A stretch of DNA of 64,000 bases from Ilyonectria destructans (GCA_020740775.1 JAHEWK010000013.1:310001-374000); one strand, 5' to 3'. Positions 47,041-59,832 are shown, counted from the stretch's first letter. The notes: a model not told the origin generated them from the sequence alone. Program-made: numbers and translations.

Positions 47041-47793
47041 ATGCCTCGACTTTGGGCCGAGCTTGTCGAAAACTGCAACCATACTTTGATTGAAATCATT
47101 GGGACTCTAACTATCCAGGTGCTTTTTTGGTGGATCCCTTCTGTCATCTATGTCTCCCTCGATTTCATAGCGCCATCATTTGCTGAAAGGCACAAAATTC
47201 AGCCTTCAGAAAAACAGCCGACTGCTTCAGTTGTTGGACATGCCGTTGCAATATCATTGAGGAATCAGCTCCTTATACTCGCGATTCAAATTTCCCTCGC
47301 TACTCTGGCTGTTTTGTCTGATACACCGTCCCGCTTCCAGATCACCACGACCCTCCCAACAGCAACATCCTTCATATACGACATTTCAATCTGCATTGTT
47401 TCGCGCGAAATACTATTTTACTACTCACATCGTCTTTTTCATATTCCCTACTTTTACCGTCGCATCCACAAAGTCCACCACAAGTTCAAGGCGCCTGTGT
47501 CATTTGCTTCTCAGTACGCACACCCGATTGAGCATATCGTGGCAAACGTTCTACCCATTGCACTACCCCCTGCGGCGCTAGGCACTCATATCGTCACTAT
47601 GTGGGCATTTCTCGCCTTCGAACTGCTTGAGACGGCAACAGTGCACAGTGGCTACGACTTCTTTGGAGGTGCAGCACGGCGTCATGATCGCCACCACGAG
47701 CGATTTGATGTAAACTTTGGCGGAATGCCATGGTTGGATTATATTCACGGCACTGGCGAAACAAGTAGAGAGTCTACTGTGAAAGAGGACTAA
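47041..47793 (+). CDS. Sterol desaturase / fatty-acid hydroxylase family di-iron oxidase
   Basis: Integral membrane di-iron oxygenase of the family that includes C-4 sterol methyl oxidase (Erg25), C-5 desaturase (Erg3) and cholesterol 25-hydroxylase. Single exon, 250 residues. Histidine boxes are complete: HRLFH (130-134), HKVHH (143-147) and HDRHH (215-219), plus His202. Hydrophobic segments lie at about 17-45, 68-92 and 110-124 and between the second and third boxes. Shorter than Erg25/Erg3 (about 300-350) and nearest in style to the accessory fungal members linked to lipid or metabolite tailoring. Substrate unknown. Confidence 0.88.
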   Translation: MPRLWAELVENCNHTLIEIIGTLTIQVLFWWIPSVIYVSLDFIAPSFAERHKIQPSEKQPTASVVGHAVAISLRNQLLILAIQISLATLAVLSDTPSRFQITTTLPTATSFIYDISICIVSREILFYYSHRLFHIPYFYRRIHKVHHKFKAPVSFASQYAHPIEHIVANVLPIALPPAALGTHIVTMWAFLAFELLETATVHSGYDFFGGAARRHDRHHERFDVNFGGMPWLDYIHGTGETSRESTVKED

Positions 47794-47799
47794 TCTTGG

Positions 47800-48311
47800 C
47801 ACATACTTTTCCTCTGTATTTCTGCTATTCTTAGTTCATTTAATCATTAATCGATGCCATGATTGAATCCATCCTACAATTCAAAAGAATCTTCCACACC
47901 ACCAGAATATTATGCACAAACCGAAATGGGCAGGCTGGAAAATAACTTCTAAAGTCTGATTTACGAAAATGGATTACCATGCAGCCTCATTCAAAGAGCT
48001 TAGTTGGGCGTATTGGCATTAATCTCTTGCACAGCTTTAGAAATGACTGACGATCGATCGAGTACTTTGAGTCAATATATCCCGCCCGACGTGAGCTATG
48101 TTGTTCTACTCCTACGGGCATATCCTCATAGTGATGGCGTACAGCCAGCCTCCCGGTCACCGCTTCGGTAGCTCACGCAAGAATTAAAAGTAGGGTTTGC
48201 TGCAAATCCTCTCTATTCATCGTACTTATAAGCCTTGACTAATATAGAACCGAGGGCGCTGGTTACGGGTTTCCATGGTAATGAAGGCACCATTATTCTT
48301 CCTGACCCTTC
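47800..48311. other. Intergenic between convergent genes
   Basis: 3' flanks of the desaturase-family gene and the MFS transporter. No gene seen. Confidence 0.5.
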
Positions 48312-50016
48312 CTACTCCTCAAGAACATCTTCAGAAGACACAACCTTGGTCTTTCCATTCCGCCATTTCTGCAAAAACGGAATACCGATGCCTGTCCAAA
48401 GTGTCAAAGCCACCACCCATGCCAGGGCGCTGGGCCAGCCGTGAGTCTGCTTAAACTCGGGAGCTTGTCCGCTGGGGAGTTGCAATTGCTGAAACGGAAT
48501 AACGACGGCCTGACCGACGGACACCATAAATCCTAGGATAAACGCTCGCTTTTGCTGATCGCCTCCACAGGCCTCGTTGGCCCACCCGGCTAGGAGCGGT
48601 GTATAGCAGCCGTAACAGCCGAGCATGATGAAAGCGGCCATTCGCAACTTGTGGGGCACGCTCCAAGCTGTGAGAATAGCGTAGCAAAAGGTAAGCAGGG
48701 AACCGACCCCGAAGCATACAGGACCGCGGTTCCCTATTTTATCGGCGATGTACCCGGTTGAAATCATGAACACGAAGTTGACAGCGCCGATGCTAGTAGG
48801 AATGTTGTTGATCTCGGGGACGGTGTACCAGCCGGTGGACTTGAGGTACAGTGTGAAGTATTGGATCGCGTAGGAGCCGCATGTAAGGGTCCAGAATGCA
48901 TAGCCAGCTGTGAAGGCGTACACTTGCCAGGACCCAAAGACGCGTTGGATAACGGACCAGTTCATCTTGCCAACAGGCTTGCGGCCCTCTTCTTCGATGC
49001 GCTGCCGGGCGCGCTCTTTCTCCCATTCCGTCAGCCAGAATGCTTGAGTCGTGTGTGGCGTATCCGGGAAGCAAGTCTGAGCAGTCAGGAGCCGAATTTC
49101 TGATAGCGAGGACTGGGGAACTTACAACACCATAGATGGCAACGGGAACTCCAAGAATGAAGTCAAAGATAAAGAGCCAGCGCCACGCTGACATGCCGCC
49201 CTTACCTTGCATCCCGCTGAATAGCGCCGATTGTAGATACCCGCTGAACATTTGTCCAAGGACACCGCTCATGACGAAAAGACCGCTGCGGCGGGCCAAC
49301 TCGCTTTTACGGTACCACGAACCCAAGCAAAACATGACTCCTGGCCAGGCCGCCGATTCAAAGAGACCGATGAAGAATCGCAAGATGTAAAACTCGTGGG
49401 CGTTGTTACACTTGAAGAGAAACAAAACAAACAAAGACCACATAAGTAGACATCCGGTGAGCCAATAGCGAGGCCGGATAACAGTGATTATCAAGTTTGA
49501 AAAAGTGCCGCCAATGATGGTACCTGAAAATTGTGAGCTGGCTGCTTGACCTGAAAAAGTTCGCTCGACCAATTGCTTACCAATGCTAAAGTAGGTGTTC
49601 ATCCACGAGAGCTCGTTGCCAGGACCAAACCCGAGTTCTTCGGACATGCCCGAGACATACGCATTTGATATATTGTTTTGATCCAACTTTGCAAATCCTT
49701 AGCAACATTACTCAGCGACACGACATGGAAGACGCCTTACCTGCTTCACGAAGAACGTGAGGCATGAGAAGCTCAAGAGGAACCAGTCGAGCTTAAAAAT
49801 GAGCCTCTTCTCCTCGCGTGATGTGCCGGGCTCATGCCAATGGAAAAATCCCGAGATACCAGATTGCTTAGGGGGCGGGGCGGGGGAGTCTTTTCCGTTG
49901 GCCGACTCGCCGATGGACGGTGTGTGTGTGATACCCTCAATGGCCGGGCCCGGCTTAGACTCCATATTACCGGCAGTCTTGGGAATGTCAGTATGATGGG
50001 CGTCAACAGGCGACAT
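48312..50016 (-). CDS. MFS transporter, allantoate permease (Dal5/anion-cation symporter) family
   Basis: Plasma-membrane symporter of organic anions or vitamins and nitrogen compounds (allantoate, nicotinate, pantothenate are family substrates). Four exons: 50,016-49,741, 49,686-49,581, 49,523-49,126 and 49,076-48,312, for 514 residues. A cytoplasmic N-terminus of about 70 residues (Pro-rich) is followed by about 12 transmembrane segments. Family signatures are LDQNNISNAYVSGM at the first segment end, SYW-like RPRYWL, and YILRFFIGLFESAAWPGVMF, then PDTPHTTQAFWLTEWEKERA in the central loop and MLGCYGCYTPLLAGWANEAC and QQKRAFILG later, as in Dal5 relatives. Divergent promoter region upstream is shared with nothing else. 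The substrate cannot be read from the sequence. Confidence 0.9.
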
Positions 50017-50019
50017 TGT

Positions 50020-50946
50020 GATTGTGGTTTAGCCCCAGGACTCTGGCAGGCTCAATTGCAGCTGGCGGGAACAGTCGAAGTCCAAAGCTGGGTTGTAGAA
50101 TAGCAACTGCAGACCACGACGGAGGACTGAACGCTGGGACATATACCTGGAGCGATGCAACGCAACCTGTTGAATGTGAAGATTAGCTGTCTTATCAGCA
50201 TATCAATGTCCTCGCAGGTTTATCATGCATCATCTCAGGTCGCGGCGTCGTGCTTCGGAGGGGCGAGCACGAAATTACTCAATGCGGCAAGTATTCGGTG
50301 CCGCTATCACCAAAGCAAATTGCCGACGGGTAAACTCTTCAGACTTGTGTGCTAGTTGTGGGGCTTTTCTCTATCAGGTAAGTTTTGAACGCGTGATGGT
50401 CGGGCGAAGTCCGTCAAGCCGTGCCATTTGCTAGGACATGGCTTGTCCCCTTGCTGAATGGAGCTCGCACTATTGGCCCGCTAGGTGGAGTTCTTTTGAG
50501 GACCGGGACCGCCTCCGACTCCGGACACATCGCTAAAGAGAGAGTGGGCGGTCAGCGTATTTTAGCTGCATTTTAGTAGCCGAAATGTCTGTGGGTGTTG
50601 CGCTGCACTAGCGTTGATGATGGGATACGGCTACTGGCGTCAAAGGAACCCAAACTCACCACACTCGATTAGTTGGGGGAGGTAAAGACATTAAATCAAT
50701 ACCTTATCAATTTATTGTCTTTTATTACGATTCGTATGGGTATGGAAACAGACGGCTCGATCTCGACTAGACCTACACAGTTCCGCCCTAGATGCAGTAA
50801 ATAATCTAGATAATCAGTACTGGCTAAAGAGAGTAAGAATAATAGATAAATAAATACATTCTTTCACATATCATTGATAAATTAACTCCCAGTCATGTCT
50901 CTTTCAGCCCTCAGGTCGTAGACTACGCCCATCGTCCAATCCAAGT
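50020..50946. other. Intergenic, no supported gene
   Basis: Upstream of the MFS transporter and downstream of the hydrolase. Two overlapping plus frames (50,155-50,434) have no domain. Confidence 0.45.
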
Positions 50947-52021
50947 TCAAATACCGACATGCTTCCTGATTTCTGGTAGCACTAAGTCAGGGCGCTCGGC
51001 GTGAACTCCATGATTTGCGCCTTCCACGACAAAAATCCTGGCGTCGGGGATCTTCTCAGTAATCACTCTTGAATTTTCTATGTTGATGTGCGTTAGAATT
51101 CCATTAAAATGTCTTGATGGGAGGAGCAGAAGTCAGTACCTATGGGGCAGATCCAATCGCGATCCCCGACCAGAACAAGTGTTTTCGCCGTGATTTTGTC
51201 TAGTTTATCTGTGTAGTCGAAATACTTCTCCTCTTCTGAGTACAAGCTGTCTGTTTTCATGGTGAGTATTATGACCCGCAAGTCTACCAGGTCCCACTAA
51301 CTGTGTGATTCGGCGACGTAAACAGTGCTTAAGCACGTTTGCAGTCCGGAATCTGCATTGTAATTTTCGCTGTATAGCGGCAACATGGCGAAGTGCACGA
51401 GTTTGAACTCTTCGTCGTCTTTGAAAGCGCCAAAGACCTTGCTCCGTAGCATATCTACGGAAAAGTTTGGCGCCTTAGCCATGCGCTGTTCCAAATGCTT
51501 GATGGCACCCTCTTCATCTGTTTTTATGCGGTCAAAAAGTGGCATGGATATGGCCGTGTAGAGTTGAAACTCACGATGGTGCGAAGGCGCTGTGCCTCGC
51601 AGGATCAGATGAGATACAAAGGGAGCATATTTGATAGCATACTGTTGGGCAAGGAAGCCACCGAAACTTCCGCCGCATATGATAACTTGCTTGTCTGGTC
51701 CGGCAAAGTGTCTCCTCATCCCTTCAATGTCGTCAACGATCTGCTCAAAGGTGTAGGGTTTGGTGCGCGAGCTCTGGCCATGTCCGCGGTAGTCGAATGA
51801 CAAGATGCGGAGTTTGCCACTCAGCTGGCCGTAAACTTCGTAGTCTTTCCTGTGATCCCCTTATGAGGTGTTGGCTTTATGATGCTCATTCAATCAAAGG
51901 CAAAGTGTATGTGCATACCCATTCCTCGTCCTCCGTGGAGCGTGATCATGAGAAGTCCACCATCAGGGCCACAGATCTCGTACGCCAAGTTGGCACCATT
52001 AATCATCACGGACTGTGTCAT
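50947..52021 (-). CDS. Alpha/beta hydrolase, proline iminopeptidase-like (S33)
   Basis: Serine hydrolase of the proline iminopeptidase type, which releases N-terminal Pro from peptides (some members act on other small substrates). Four exons: 52,021-51,919, 51,844-51,302, 51,250-51,140 and 51,077-50,947, for 295 residues. Motifs in order: HGGRGM (oxyanion region), SFDYRGHGQSS, nucleophile elbow CGGSFGG, acid Asp in LVGDRDWICP and His in GANHGVHAE. The first acceptor must be AAAG|ACTACG for frame; a slightly earlier CAG would break it. No signal peptide, so probably cytosolic. It is divergent from the 5-oxoprolinase (about 590 bp apart); both could serve peptide or glutathione turnover, though this is inference. 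Confidence 0.85.
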
Positions 52022-52197
52022 TTTGGTTGCGATGTTTCCTCAAAATCCCATTGAAGTGGTGAAAGTAGCCGGTCGACCTACCTATAGGCTCGAAGTCTAC
52101 TGTGAGGATTGGTTGAAGTTGCGGATGTGAATGGAGTTTGCTGCACATGACTCGAGTGTGTCCTTATCTGACGCTTCCGGCTATTAGGATTGAGACA
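52022..52197. other. 5' part of shared divergent promoter region
   Basis: Upstream of the hydrolase gene, leading into the repeat below. No coding potential. Confidence 0.4.
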
Positions 52198-52292
52198 TTC
52201 GGCAAATAGAAAGTCGAGTCGGGCAAGGGCCGACTTTACAAGCCACGTTCGGCAATAAAAACTGGAGTCGGGCAAAGGCCGACTTTACAAAT
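52198..52292. repeat. Two-copy 50-bp repeat with AGTCGG hairpin in a divergent promoter
   Basis: Two copies 50 bp apart (starting 52,198 and 52,248), both containing TTCGGCAA, then GAGTCGGGCAARGGCCGACT and TTTACAA. The AGTCGG and CCGACT parts can pair as a hairpin or form an inverted binding site. They lie between the divergent hydrolase and 5-oxoprolinase genes. Confidence 0.65.
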
Positions 52293-52608
52293 CCCATCAA
52301 AATTTCCTTGCTCGGATAGAAATTGTCGGGCTCTTCCCGACGATCGGAACAGTTGGTGTCCAGTCTAGCGTCAAATGGTGCAATCGCCCCCATTTTATTT
52401 ACTGGACCCAGAAAGATGCACTTCATCGAAGAAAGGATAGTTGATAATGCAGGATAACGTTGAGACTCAGACAAACTCATCATTGTCAACTGCGTGCTGC
52501 TAGAGAGGGTTCAAATTCTGTGGTACTCAAGGATCCAGCTTTAAAGCTCAAGAAGCCGCCTCTCAGCTTCGCACAACAGCGATCGTGCCAGCTTTTTGCA
52601 GGTCCATC
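52293..52608. other. 5-oxoprolinase promoter region
   Basis: About 315 bp from the 50-bp repeats to the start codon. No gene or known motif seen. Confidence 0.4.
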
Positions 52609-55600
52609 ATGGCTGGAATCAACATCTTTATCGATCGCGGCGGCACATTTTGTGATGTCATCGCTCATGTCGAGGACCGCGCCCCCATTATCTTCAAGCT
52701 ACTTTCTGAGGATCCCTCAAGGTATCCCGACGCTCCCACAGAAGGAATTCGTCGCGTGCTCGAGGTGGTCGAGGGAAAATCCATACCTGTGGGGGAGAAG
52801 TTGGATGGGTCAATGATCGGTAAGAAGCTCACACACCATGCTTAGGGTTGGTTTCGTGTGTCTTTAACACGGAACTACAGCATCTTGCCGTGTGGGCACT
52901 ACAGTCGCCACCAACGCCTTGCTAACAGGAAACGGCGAGAAATTTGCTTTAGCGACTACCAGTGGTGAGTCAGAGTCTAGATGAGGGTATGCGTGTGTTC
53001 TTGGCTCACGTCTACAGGCTTCAAGGATGTGTGTGTCATCGGTGATCAGTCACGCCCTAAGCTTTTCGACCTGAATATCCGTAAGGCTAAAGCGCTGCAT
53101 TCTGCCGTGGTTGAAATTGAGGAACGCATCACTATCGAGGACTACGAGCTCAATCCGTTCCCGTTCGACAAGAACGAGGCTCTCAAAGATCCTAACCTGG
53201 TCCAAACAAGCAGCGGAGAGGTTATCCGCGTTCTCCAGAGACCTGACCCTGCAAAGGTTCGCGAGAAGCTGCAGCAACTCCGCGCCGAGGGCTACACTTC
53301 ACTGGCCATATCGTTCATGCACGCCTATCTCTACCCAGACCACGAGAACTTGGTTGCTGAGCTGGCCCGTGAGGTTGGCTTCAAATATGTCACAACATCA
53401 TCAGCTACAAGCCCGTCGATCAAGTATGTCACACGCAGCAACTCGACTTGCTCTGAAGCCTATCTGTACCCCGTTATCGAGCGATACATTAGTGGTTTTG
53501 AAAGCGGCTTCAAGATCTTGCCAAAACGCGTGGAGTTCATGTGCTCTGATGGCGGCCTAAAGGAGTCACGCAAATTTCGAGGAAATGAAGCACTTTTGAG
53601 CGGGCCAGCAGGTGGTGTTGTTGGTACGGCGAGGTCTTGTTTCGATACCGATGACAATACGCCTGTTATCGGGTTCGACATGGGTGGCACGAGTACAGAC
53701 GTTTCCAGGTTCGACGGAAAATATGACTACCTAGCGCAAACATCAATTGCTGGCCGGTCCATTACGGTTCCCATGCTCAACATTGCTACGGTTGCAGCTG
53801 GAGGAGGTTCAATCCTGTTCGCTCGCAATGGTCTCCTCGTCGTTGGCCCCGAGTCTGCGGGTGCCTACCCTGGACCGGCCTGTTATCGAAAAGGCGGCCC
53901 CTTGACGGTGACTGACGCCAACCTCTTCCTCGGACGATTGTTCTTGTCGTCTTTTCCAGCAATCTTTGGTGAAAACGCCGACCAGCCTCTTGATGTGGAT
54001 GTTGTCACCCAAAAGTTCGAGGAGATCACAGCCGACTTCAACCGCCAGACTTCACAGAGCCTGACCGCAGAGGAGGTCGCCCACGGATTCCTGGAAATTG
54101 CCAACGAAACTATGAGCAGACCTATTCGTAACACAACCGAGGCACGTGGGTACGCGCTCGAGAACCACAACCTTGTTAGCTTCGGTGGTGCTGGAGGCCA
54201 GCACGCGTGCTCAATTGCTAACAAATTGGGAATCAACCGCATTTTGATCCATAAATGGTCTTCTTTGTTATCGGCTTACGGAATTTCTCAGGCCGATCTT
54301 CAATATGAAACATTCGTCCCTTTTGCTGCGAAGCTGACGAGTGACGTATTGGTGGAAGTGGAAACTCGCCTGGAGTCTCTCAAGAAGACAGTGGCGGCTG
54401 AGCTCACCCTGCAAGGCGCAAACACCAGTTCAATTCAATTTGACGAGTCTCTGGTACTCAAGTACTTTGGAACTGATACAAACCTGACCATCTCAAAGCC
54501 TATTGATGGAGATTATGGAGCAGCCTTCAAGGCCCAGCACGTTCGAGAATTCGCGTTTGCTATGGACCGAGCGATCGTTATCGAATCGATCAAAGTTCGA
54601 GGCACGGGTGCTACTGGAGAGCGAGTGGAAGAGACGTCTGCGCTGAAAGAGAAAGCAAGTACATCTAAGTTCAATCCTGCAGCAGCGAATGCGGCTCAGA
54701 GGCTGTATGTGGATGGCTCGTGGCGAGATGTTGGGGTTTACAGGCTTGATGAGTTGCAAACCGGTAGCGTTATTGATGGGCCAGCCTTGGTTATCGATGA
54801 CACCCAAACCATCCTGGTTGAGTCTAAGTACCGCGCTTATATCTTATCGAGCCACGTTCTGCTTGAAAGGGAGGTGGAGGACAGTGTTCCTGCAGAGGCC
54901 AGTCACAAGACTTCCGACTCTGTACTGCCTACATCCATCGACCCCATTAGGCTTTCTGTCTTCGCTCACCGGTTCATGGCTATCGCAGAGCAAATGGGAA
55001 ACACGCTACAGAGGACGTCTATTTCAACCAGCATAAAGGAACGTTTGGACTTCTCCTGTGCCATCTTTTCTCCAGAAGGCAAACTCATCGCCAACGCCCC
55101 CCATATCCCTATTCATCTAGGTTCCATGCAGTTTGCGATTCAAGCGCAGCATCGTCACTGGCTTAACAAGTTGCAGGATGGAGATGTGCTACTCACAAAT
55201 CACCCCCAATGGGGAGGCACGCATTTGCCTGATATTACCGTCGTAACTCCAGTCTTCGTCAATACCGAGATTGCCTTTTACGTGGCGTCTCGCGGCCATC
55301 ATACGGATATCGGCGGGAAAGGAATCACCAGCATGATGCCTGAGTCGCGTTTCTTATGGGAGGAAGGATTGAATGTCAAATCCATGAAGATTGTCAAGGG
55401 CGGTAAATTCCTCGAGGACGAGGTTCGGGCTGCCTTTGAGAAGGCTGGTTCGTATCCCGGCTGCAGTACAACACGCCGTCTCGCAGACAACATCTCCGAT
55501 CTTAAGGCGCAAACATCAGCCAACCAGCGCGGCATAACGCTACTACGAAGGTTATGCGAGGAATATTCCGTCACAGAGGTCCACCGCTACATGAAAGGGA

Positions 55601-56638
55601 TCCAAGATAACGCCGAGTACGCCGTCCGGGAGTTTTTCAAGCGCATCGCCAAGGAGCACCCGGAGCCACTCACATCGACGGACTATCTTGATGATGGCAC
55701 GGCTATGGCCCTGTCCATCAAGATTGACCCTAAGACAGGCAGTGCCCTGTATGACTTTTCCGGGTCAGGCCCTCAAATGCATGCGAATTACAACTGCCCT
55801 ATATCCATTTGTCATTCGGCCATCATCTATACAATCCGCTGTCTTTTGGGTGAGGAGGTTCCCCTTAACGAGGGCTGTCTCGCGCCAGTTGACATCCATG
55901 TACCGCGGGGCTCAGTTTTGAATCCTACGCCTGCTGTGGCCATCTGCGGATCCACGTTGGCGAGCCAAAGAGTGATCGACACAATTTTACGTGCCTTTGG
56001 TCGATACGGTGCCAGTCAAGGCTGTGCGAGCAGCTTTGGTTGGGGCATGGGTGGAAAAGACCCTGAGACCGGCAAGATCACCCCTGGGTGGAACTACGGA
56101 GAGTCCATCGGCGGTGGCGTCGGTGCTGGAGAGGGGTATCATGCAGAAGATGCTGTTCATGTAGGTGTCATTCCGACTATGATGCTATGAAATGCTAACC
56201 GGAGTGATATAGGTTCACTCCACTAACACTCGTGGAACTGATCCCGAGGTTGTCGAGAAACGAACAGCTGTGTTGGTTCGACGGAACGAGATTCGTCACG
56301 GGAGCGGCGGGAAGGGAAAGTGGAACGGCGGTGATGGTATCAGACGTGAAATTGAGGCAAAGGTACCTCTAAAGTTCAGTATTCTGAGCGACCGCCGGGT
56401 GTACCGGCCATACGGCATGCAAGGAGGCGGCCCTGGAGAAAAAGGAATGAATCTGGCGTACATGTTCAATGAGGAGGGCCAACTCGAGGAAATCAATCTC
56501 GGGGGCAAAGCGGTTGTCCATCTTCAGCCCGGGGAGTATATCCAGATTAACACCCCCGGCGGAGGTGCTTTTGGTGTTGCGGAGGATTTGAATGGAGCGA
56601 AAGAGGGCTATGATGATTTTCATCGAGCTTTTGTCTAA
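52609..56638 (+). CDS. 5-oxoprolinase (ATP-dependent, hydantoinase A/B family)
   Basis: Opens 5-oxoproline (pyroglutamate) to glutamate using ATP, a step of the gamma-glutamyl cycle in glutathione turnover; cytosolic. Four exons: 52,609-52,819, 52,881-52,964, 53,018-56,160 and 56,213-56,638, for 1,287 residues, the normal size. The N-terminal hydantoinase A half has IDRGGTFCDV near the start (D-x-G-G-T phosphate loop), VGTTVATNALL, and GFDMGGTSTDV at about 316-326. The C-terminal hydantoinase B half runs from about 740 (SVFAHRFMAIAEQMGNTLQRT) with SRGHHTDIGG and DFSGSGPQMHAN and ends in the Gly-rich NTPGGGAFG block near the C-terminus. The start at 52,609 gives MAGINIF; an upstream in-frame ATG at 52,585 would add only eight residues. 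Confidence 0.95.
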
Positions 56639-56639
56639 G

Positions 56640-56881
56640 GACGTTGAGCTAGCTCTCCAACGTCGCCTTCGCCTGGGTGTCAGTGCACAGCTTTTGAAGG
56701 CCAGTCACTGGCGAGTCCAATTATCAGGGCAGGTCAATTACTAGATGTACTAAGACAACGAAATGTAGGGTAATTCGGTAAGGCCAACTTTGAACTCTAG
56801 CTGCCTCCATAGCCGGACTTGCTTCCTCTCAGGCCCTGACTTTATCCTTGTTCTGCGGTGCGCAGGCCCCCCAAGTCCACA
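56640..56881. other. Short intergenic between convergent genes
   Basis: 3' flanks of the 5-oxoprolinase and laccase genes. No gene seen. Confidence 0.45.
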
Positions 56882-58646
56882 TTAGACACCAGAGTCGTGT
56901 TGAACGATGGCATGATCGTCTCTGTGCGCGACCCACTCGGTGCATATGTCCGAAAGGGTACCGTTGTCAGTAATGGCGGGAATCTCGCTGACCCGTTCAA
57001 TGAATTGCAGCGCGAATCCCTGAGACACATGCCATCCGATGTGACAATGCATGAGCCACGCGCCGGGGTTATCCGTCTCCCAGGCCATAACCAGGTATCC
57101 TGAAGCTGGGAGCATAGCGGTGTCACGCCTGGGTGGGTTTTGTGTATTGAGTGCAACGGAGGTGTCGTAAGTGCCGGTTCCCTGCGCCAGGATGAAGTAG
57201 TCGTGCCCATGTAAGTGGATGGGGTGCGGCACTGGGAGGGTTGTCTGGACGATGAGGTAGACCCATTGCAATTGATCGAATTGGATAACGGCGTTTTGCG
57301 TCGTGTATTCGGTCACGCCGTCCATAATAGACTCCAGTGTCGGTGCCGCCCAGTCAACTAGGAAAGAGGTGCTATTTAGCATCCACTTGAACACCCCGGC
57401 GCTGTTAGTCGCAACCGACGCGTCCTCAAAGTCCCTCCAGTTTGCAGACTCAACGGTCTTGGGGACGGCAGGGACCATGTTGGGTGTCTCATCCTCGCAA
57501 CCATCTGTGAACTCGAAGCCGGTCGTCTCCGGGGTCGATGGGCTCTCCCCATAGTGAACGATACCGCGGACGTTCTGACTAGTAGAGACGGTGGAGCACG
57601 CCGACTGGGGGATAGCTCGCATCCAGAAGTTTTGAGCGACACTGGACTGGTCGGCAGTGACAATAACATCAACACGCTGGCCTGAGCACAGTTAGGAATA
57701 GAATCGAGACAACTAGAGCAGACGTGCCACACTTACCAATACCGATACTCACGTGGGTGGCAGTGTAAGGTTCGACAGGCACGAGATCCGCCGAGATAAC
57801 AGTGAGGGTGTGGTTGTCGATCGAGAATTTCCAGAGTGAGTCGATAGCAGAGTTAACAAGTCTCAGGCGGTAAGTCTTCCCAGCTTCAAAGCCAACGGTG
57901 AGTCGGCGACCGGACTCATTGCCATCCGCGTCGGTATATACGTTGGTACCATTGATGAGCCCGTTCTCAAGAGTTGGCGGTCCGTTGACCTCAGCGCTTG
58001 GGTATAACTCATCCACTGTCTGTTTATCCCAGTCACTTAAGAAGACAACACCCAAATCCTCATCGTAGTTAGCGGAAGCAGGACCGTTAATAACAAGGCC
58101 ACCAAAGATTCCCTGATAGGCCTGCAGGCCAAAGTGGGAATGATACCAGCTTGTACCATACTGCGTCGCCTTCCAGACGTAAGTAAGAGTGTCTCCAACC
58201 GCAATAGGGCACTGGGTAATAGCAGTAACTCCATCATTCTGGTTGGTGTAGTTCTGACGAATACCATGCCAGTGGATGGAAGAACCGTTTAAAGAAGTCG
58301 TCAACGAGTTAGTGACGTGGACGACAACGGTATCGCCCCAGTCAGCGAAGAGGGTTGGGCCGGGAATACTGCCGTTAATAGCCATAGCAGACCGAGATCG
58401 ACCATCAGGAGCGACCGTCACGTCACTAAGGTCGAGCCAGTATTCCTTAGTAACACCAGTGTCAACCGGTTCGACCCAGTAGTCCGTACTGATGTCAAAG
58501 TCACACCACTGACTGCGAGTAGTAGGGGTATTGCCTTCACAAGCAGAGCGGGCTTGAAGAGGGCTGTGAGGCTGGACAGCGCTTGGCAAGGCCGCAGCTA
58601 ACTTTGTCCAGATGAGGGCGCCGGATGTAAGCCACTGACAATGCAT
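56882..58646 (-). CDS. Laccase (ascomycete multicopper oxidase), secreted
   Basis: Oxidises phenols (lignin units, melanin precursors, tannins) while reducing O2 to water. Two exons, 58,646-57,737 and 57,681-56,882, for 569 residues with a signal peptide (MHCQWLTSGALIWTKLAAALPS); an upstream in-frame ATG at 58,727 would add 27. The four copper-binding blocks are complete: GSSIHWHGIRQ, WYHSHFGLQ, HPIHLHGHDYF and HCHIGWHVSQG. Three cupredoxin domains follow each other as usual (about 60-190, 195-350, 380-540). Ten residues after the T1-copper Cys the axial position is Phe, which in laccases is linked to high redox potential. N-glycosylation sites are frequent. Upstream it is divergent from the small secreted protein (about 1.2 kb apart). 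Confidence 0.92.
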
Positions 58647-58727
58647 GTTGGGCAAGAAGGAAGTCAACAAAGTGCAGAATAAACTTGATAGCTGAGCGAA
58701 AATAATGGTAGCCCAGAAAGACTGCAA

Positions 58728-59832
58728 TGCGAGTTGAGCAGAAACAGAACCTCTTCAAGCGGCGGGACAATACCTCTTTTGTACTCAACGAGGCCTCGGC
58801 CACTTCGCCATATTCAACTCCGGCGTTCCATTTTACTCCGTCATCTCATCTTTCGTCGGAGGGTCCGGACGTTCGGGATTGTTTCGACCTACACTCGCTA
58901 GATTCACCCTTCACAACCCGTGATGGCGCCTAGATACGAAGGTTTGAAGGTATTACGTACAGTATAACCCATCGTGCTATAATCGGATACGGTGTTCATC
59001 GTCACTGCAAGTTGTCGGCGATTCCTGATTTCCTGCTTCGCCGCCCCTTAAATTAGAGGCTCGTGACACGCCCTTTGACACGCCCTTTGCCACGCATGGC
59101 TGAGATATGATAGGATTTGACTCGTACAGTCCTGTGCGCAGGATGCTAAGGCAGCTAATAGCAAGCGATGAGACGGCTCAGGTGAGTGAAATCCCTGCTC
59201 GAACCTAGCTTTTAAATACGGATTCGTCGTGGAACATATTCCGCTGACAAAGCATCGTATAGTCACAACCGCTGGATATGTTTGATCGACTGCGGCGGGT
59301 CGATGACTCGAGATGCCGTCGCATAAGAAATAATGCAGGGGCTTCTTCGCCGAGCCCCATCGAGACCCACTCGGCATATGTGCGTGTTATTGATGTAGCA
59401 GCGCACTCGGCTGACCTGAATCGCGCATATGGGTTGCAGTTGATTACGCGTTCGCTCGTCCATGGATCACTATTGGGCAAGGCCAGTTGTTATTACACAT
59501 GCGCTAGCCGAACACTTGGCAGCGATGGTGGAGGACAGAAATCTGAAAGGGCCGGCCCCTTTTCTTCTTTGACTTGCACCGCACCGTGGGGTTGACAGAC
59601 GGCAGGTCATAGATTGCTGTGCTTTGGGTATAGGTAACTTTGCCTCTACATTCGGGAGTTTCGGCGATGATGGAATTTAAGTACTTAAGTCAGTCTATTC
59701 CCTCTCAGATATGCACTCCTACCAACCAGTAAACCTTCTCACCGCCGTGTTGGTTTTCTTCGCTGTTCCTCATCACTTTCTATCATTAATTTCTTGCCAC
59801 CTACCTTAGAAATTGCAACAACTTTGCCCATC
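58728..59832. other. Divergent promoter region, no gene
   Basis: Between the laccase (-) and the small secreted protein (+). Short overlapping frames on both strands have no domains. Confidence 0.45.
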
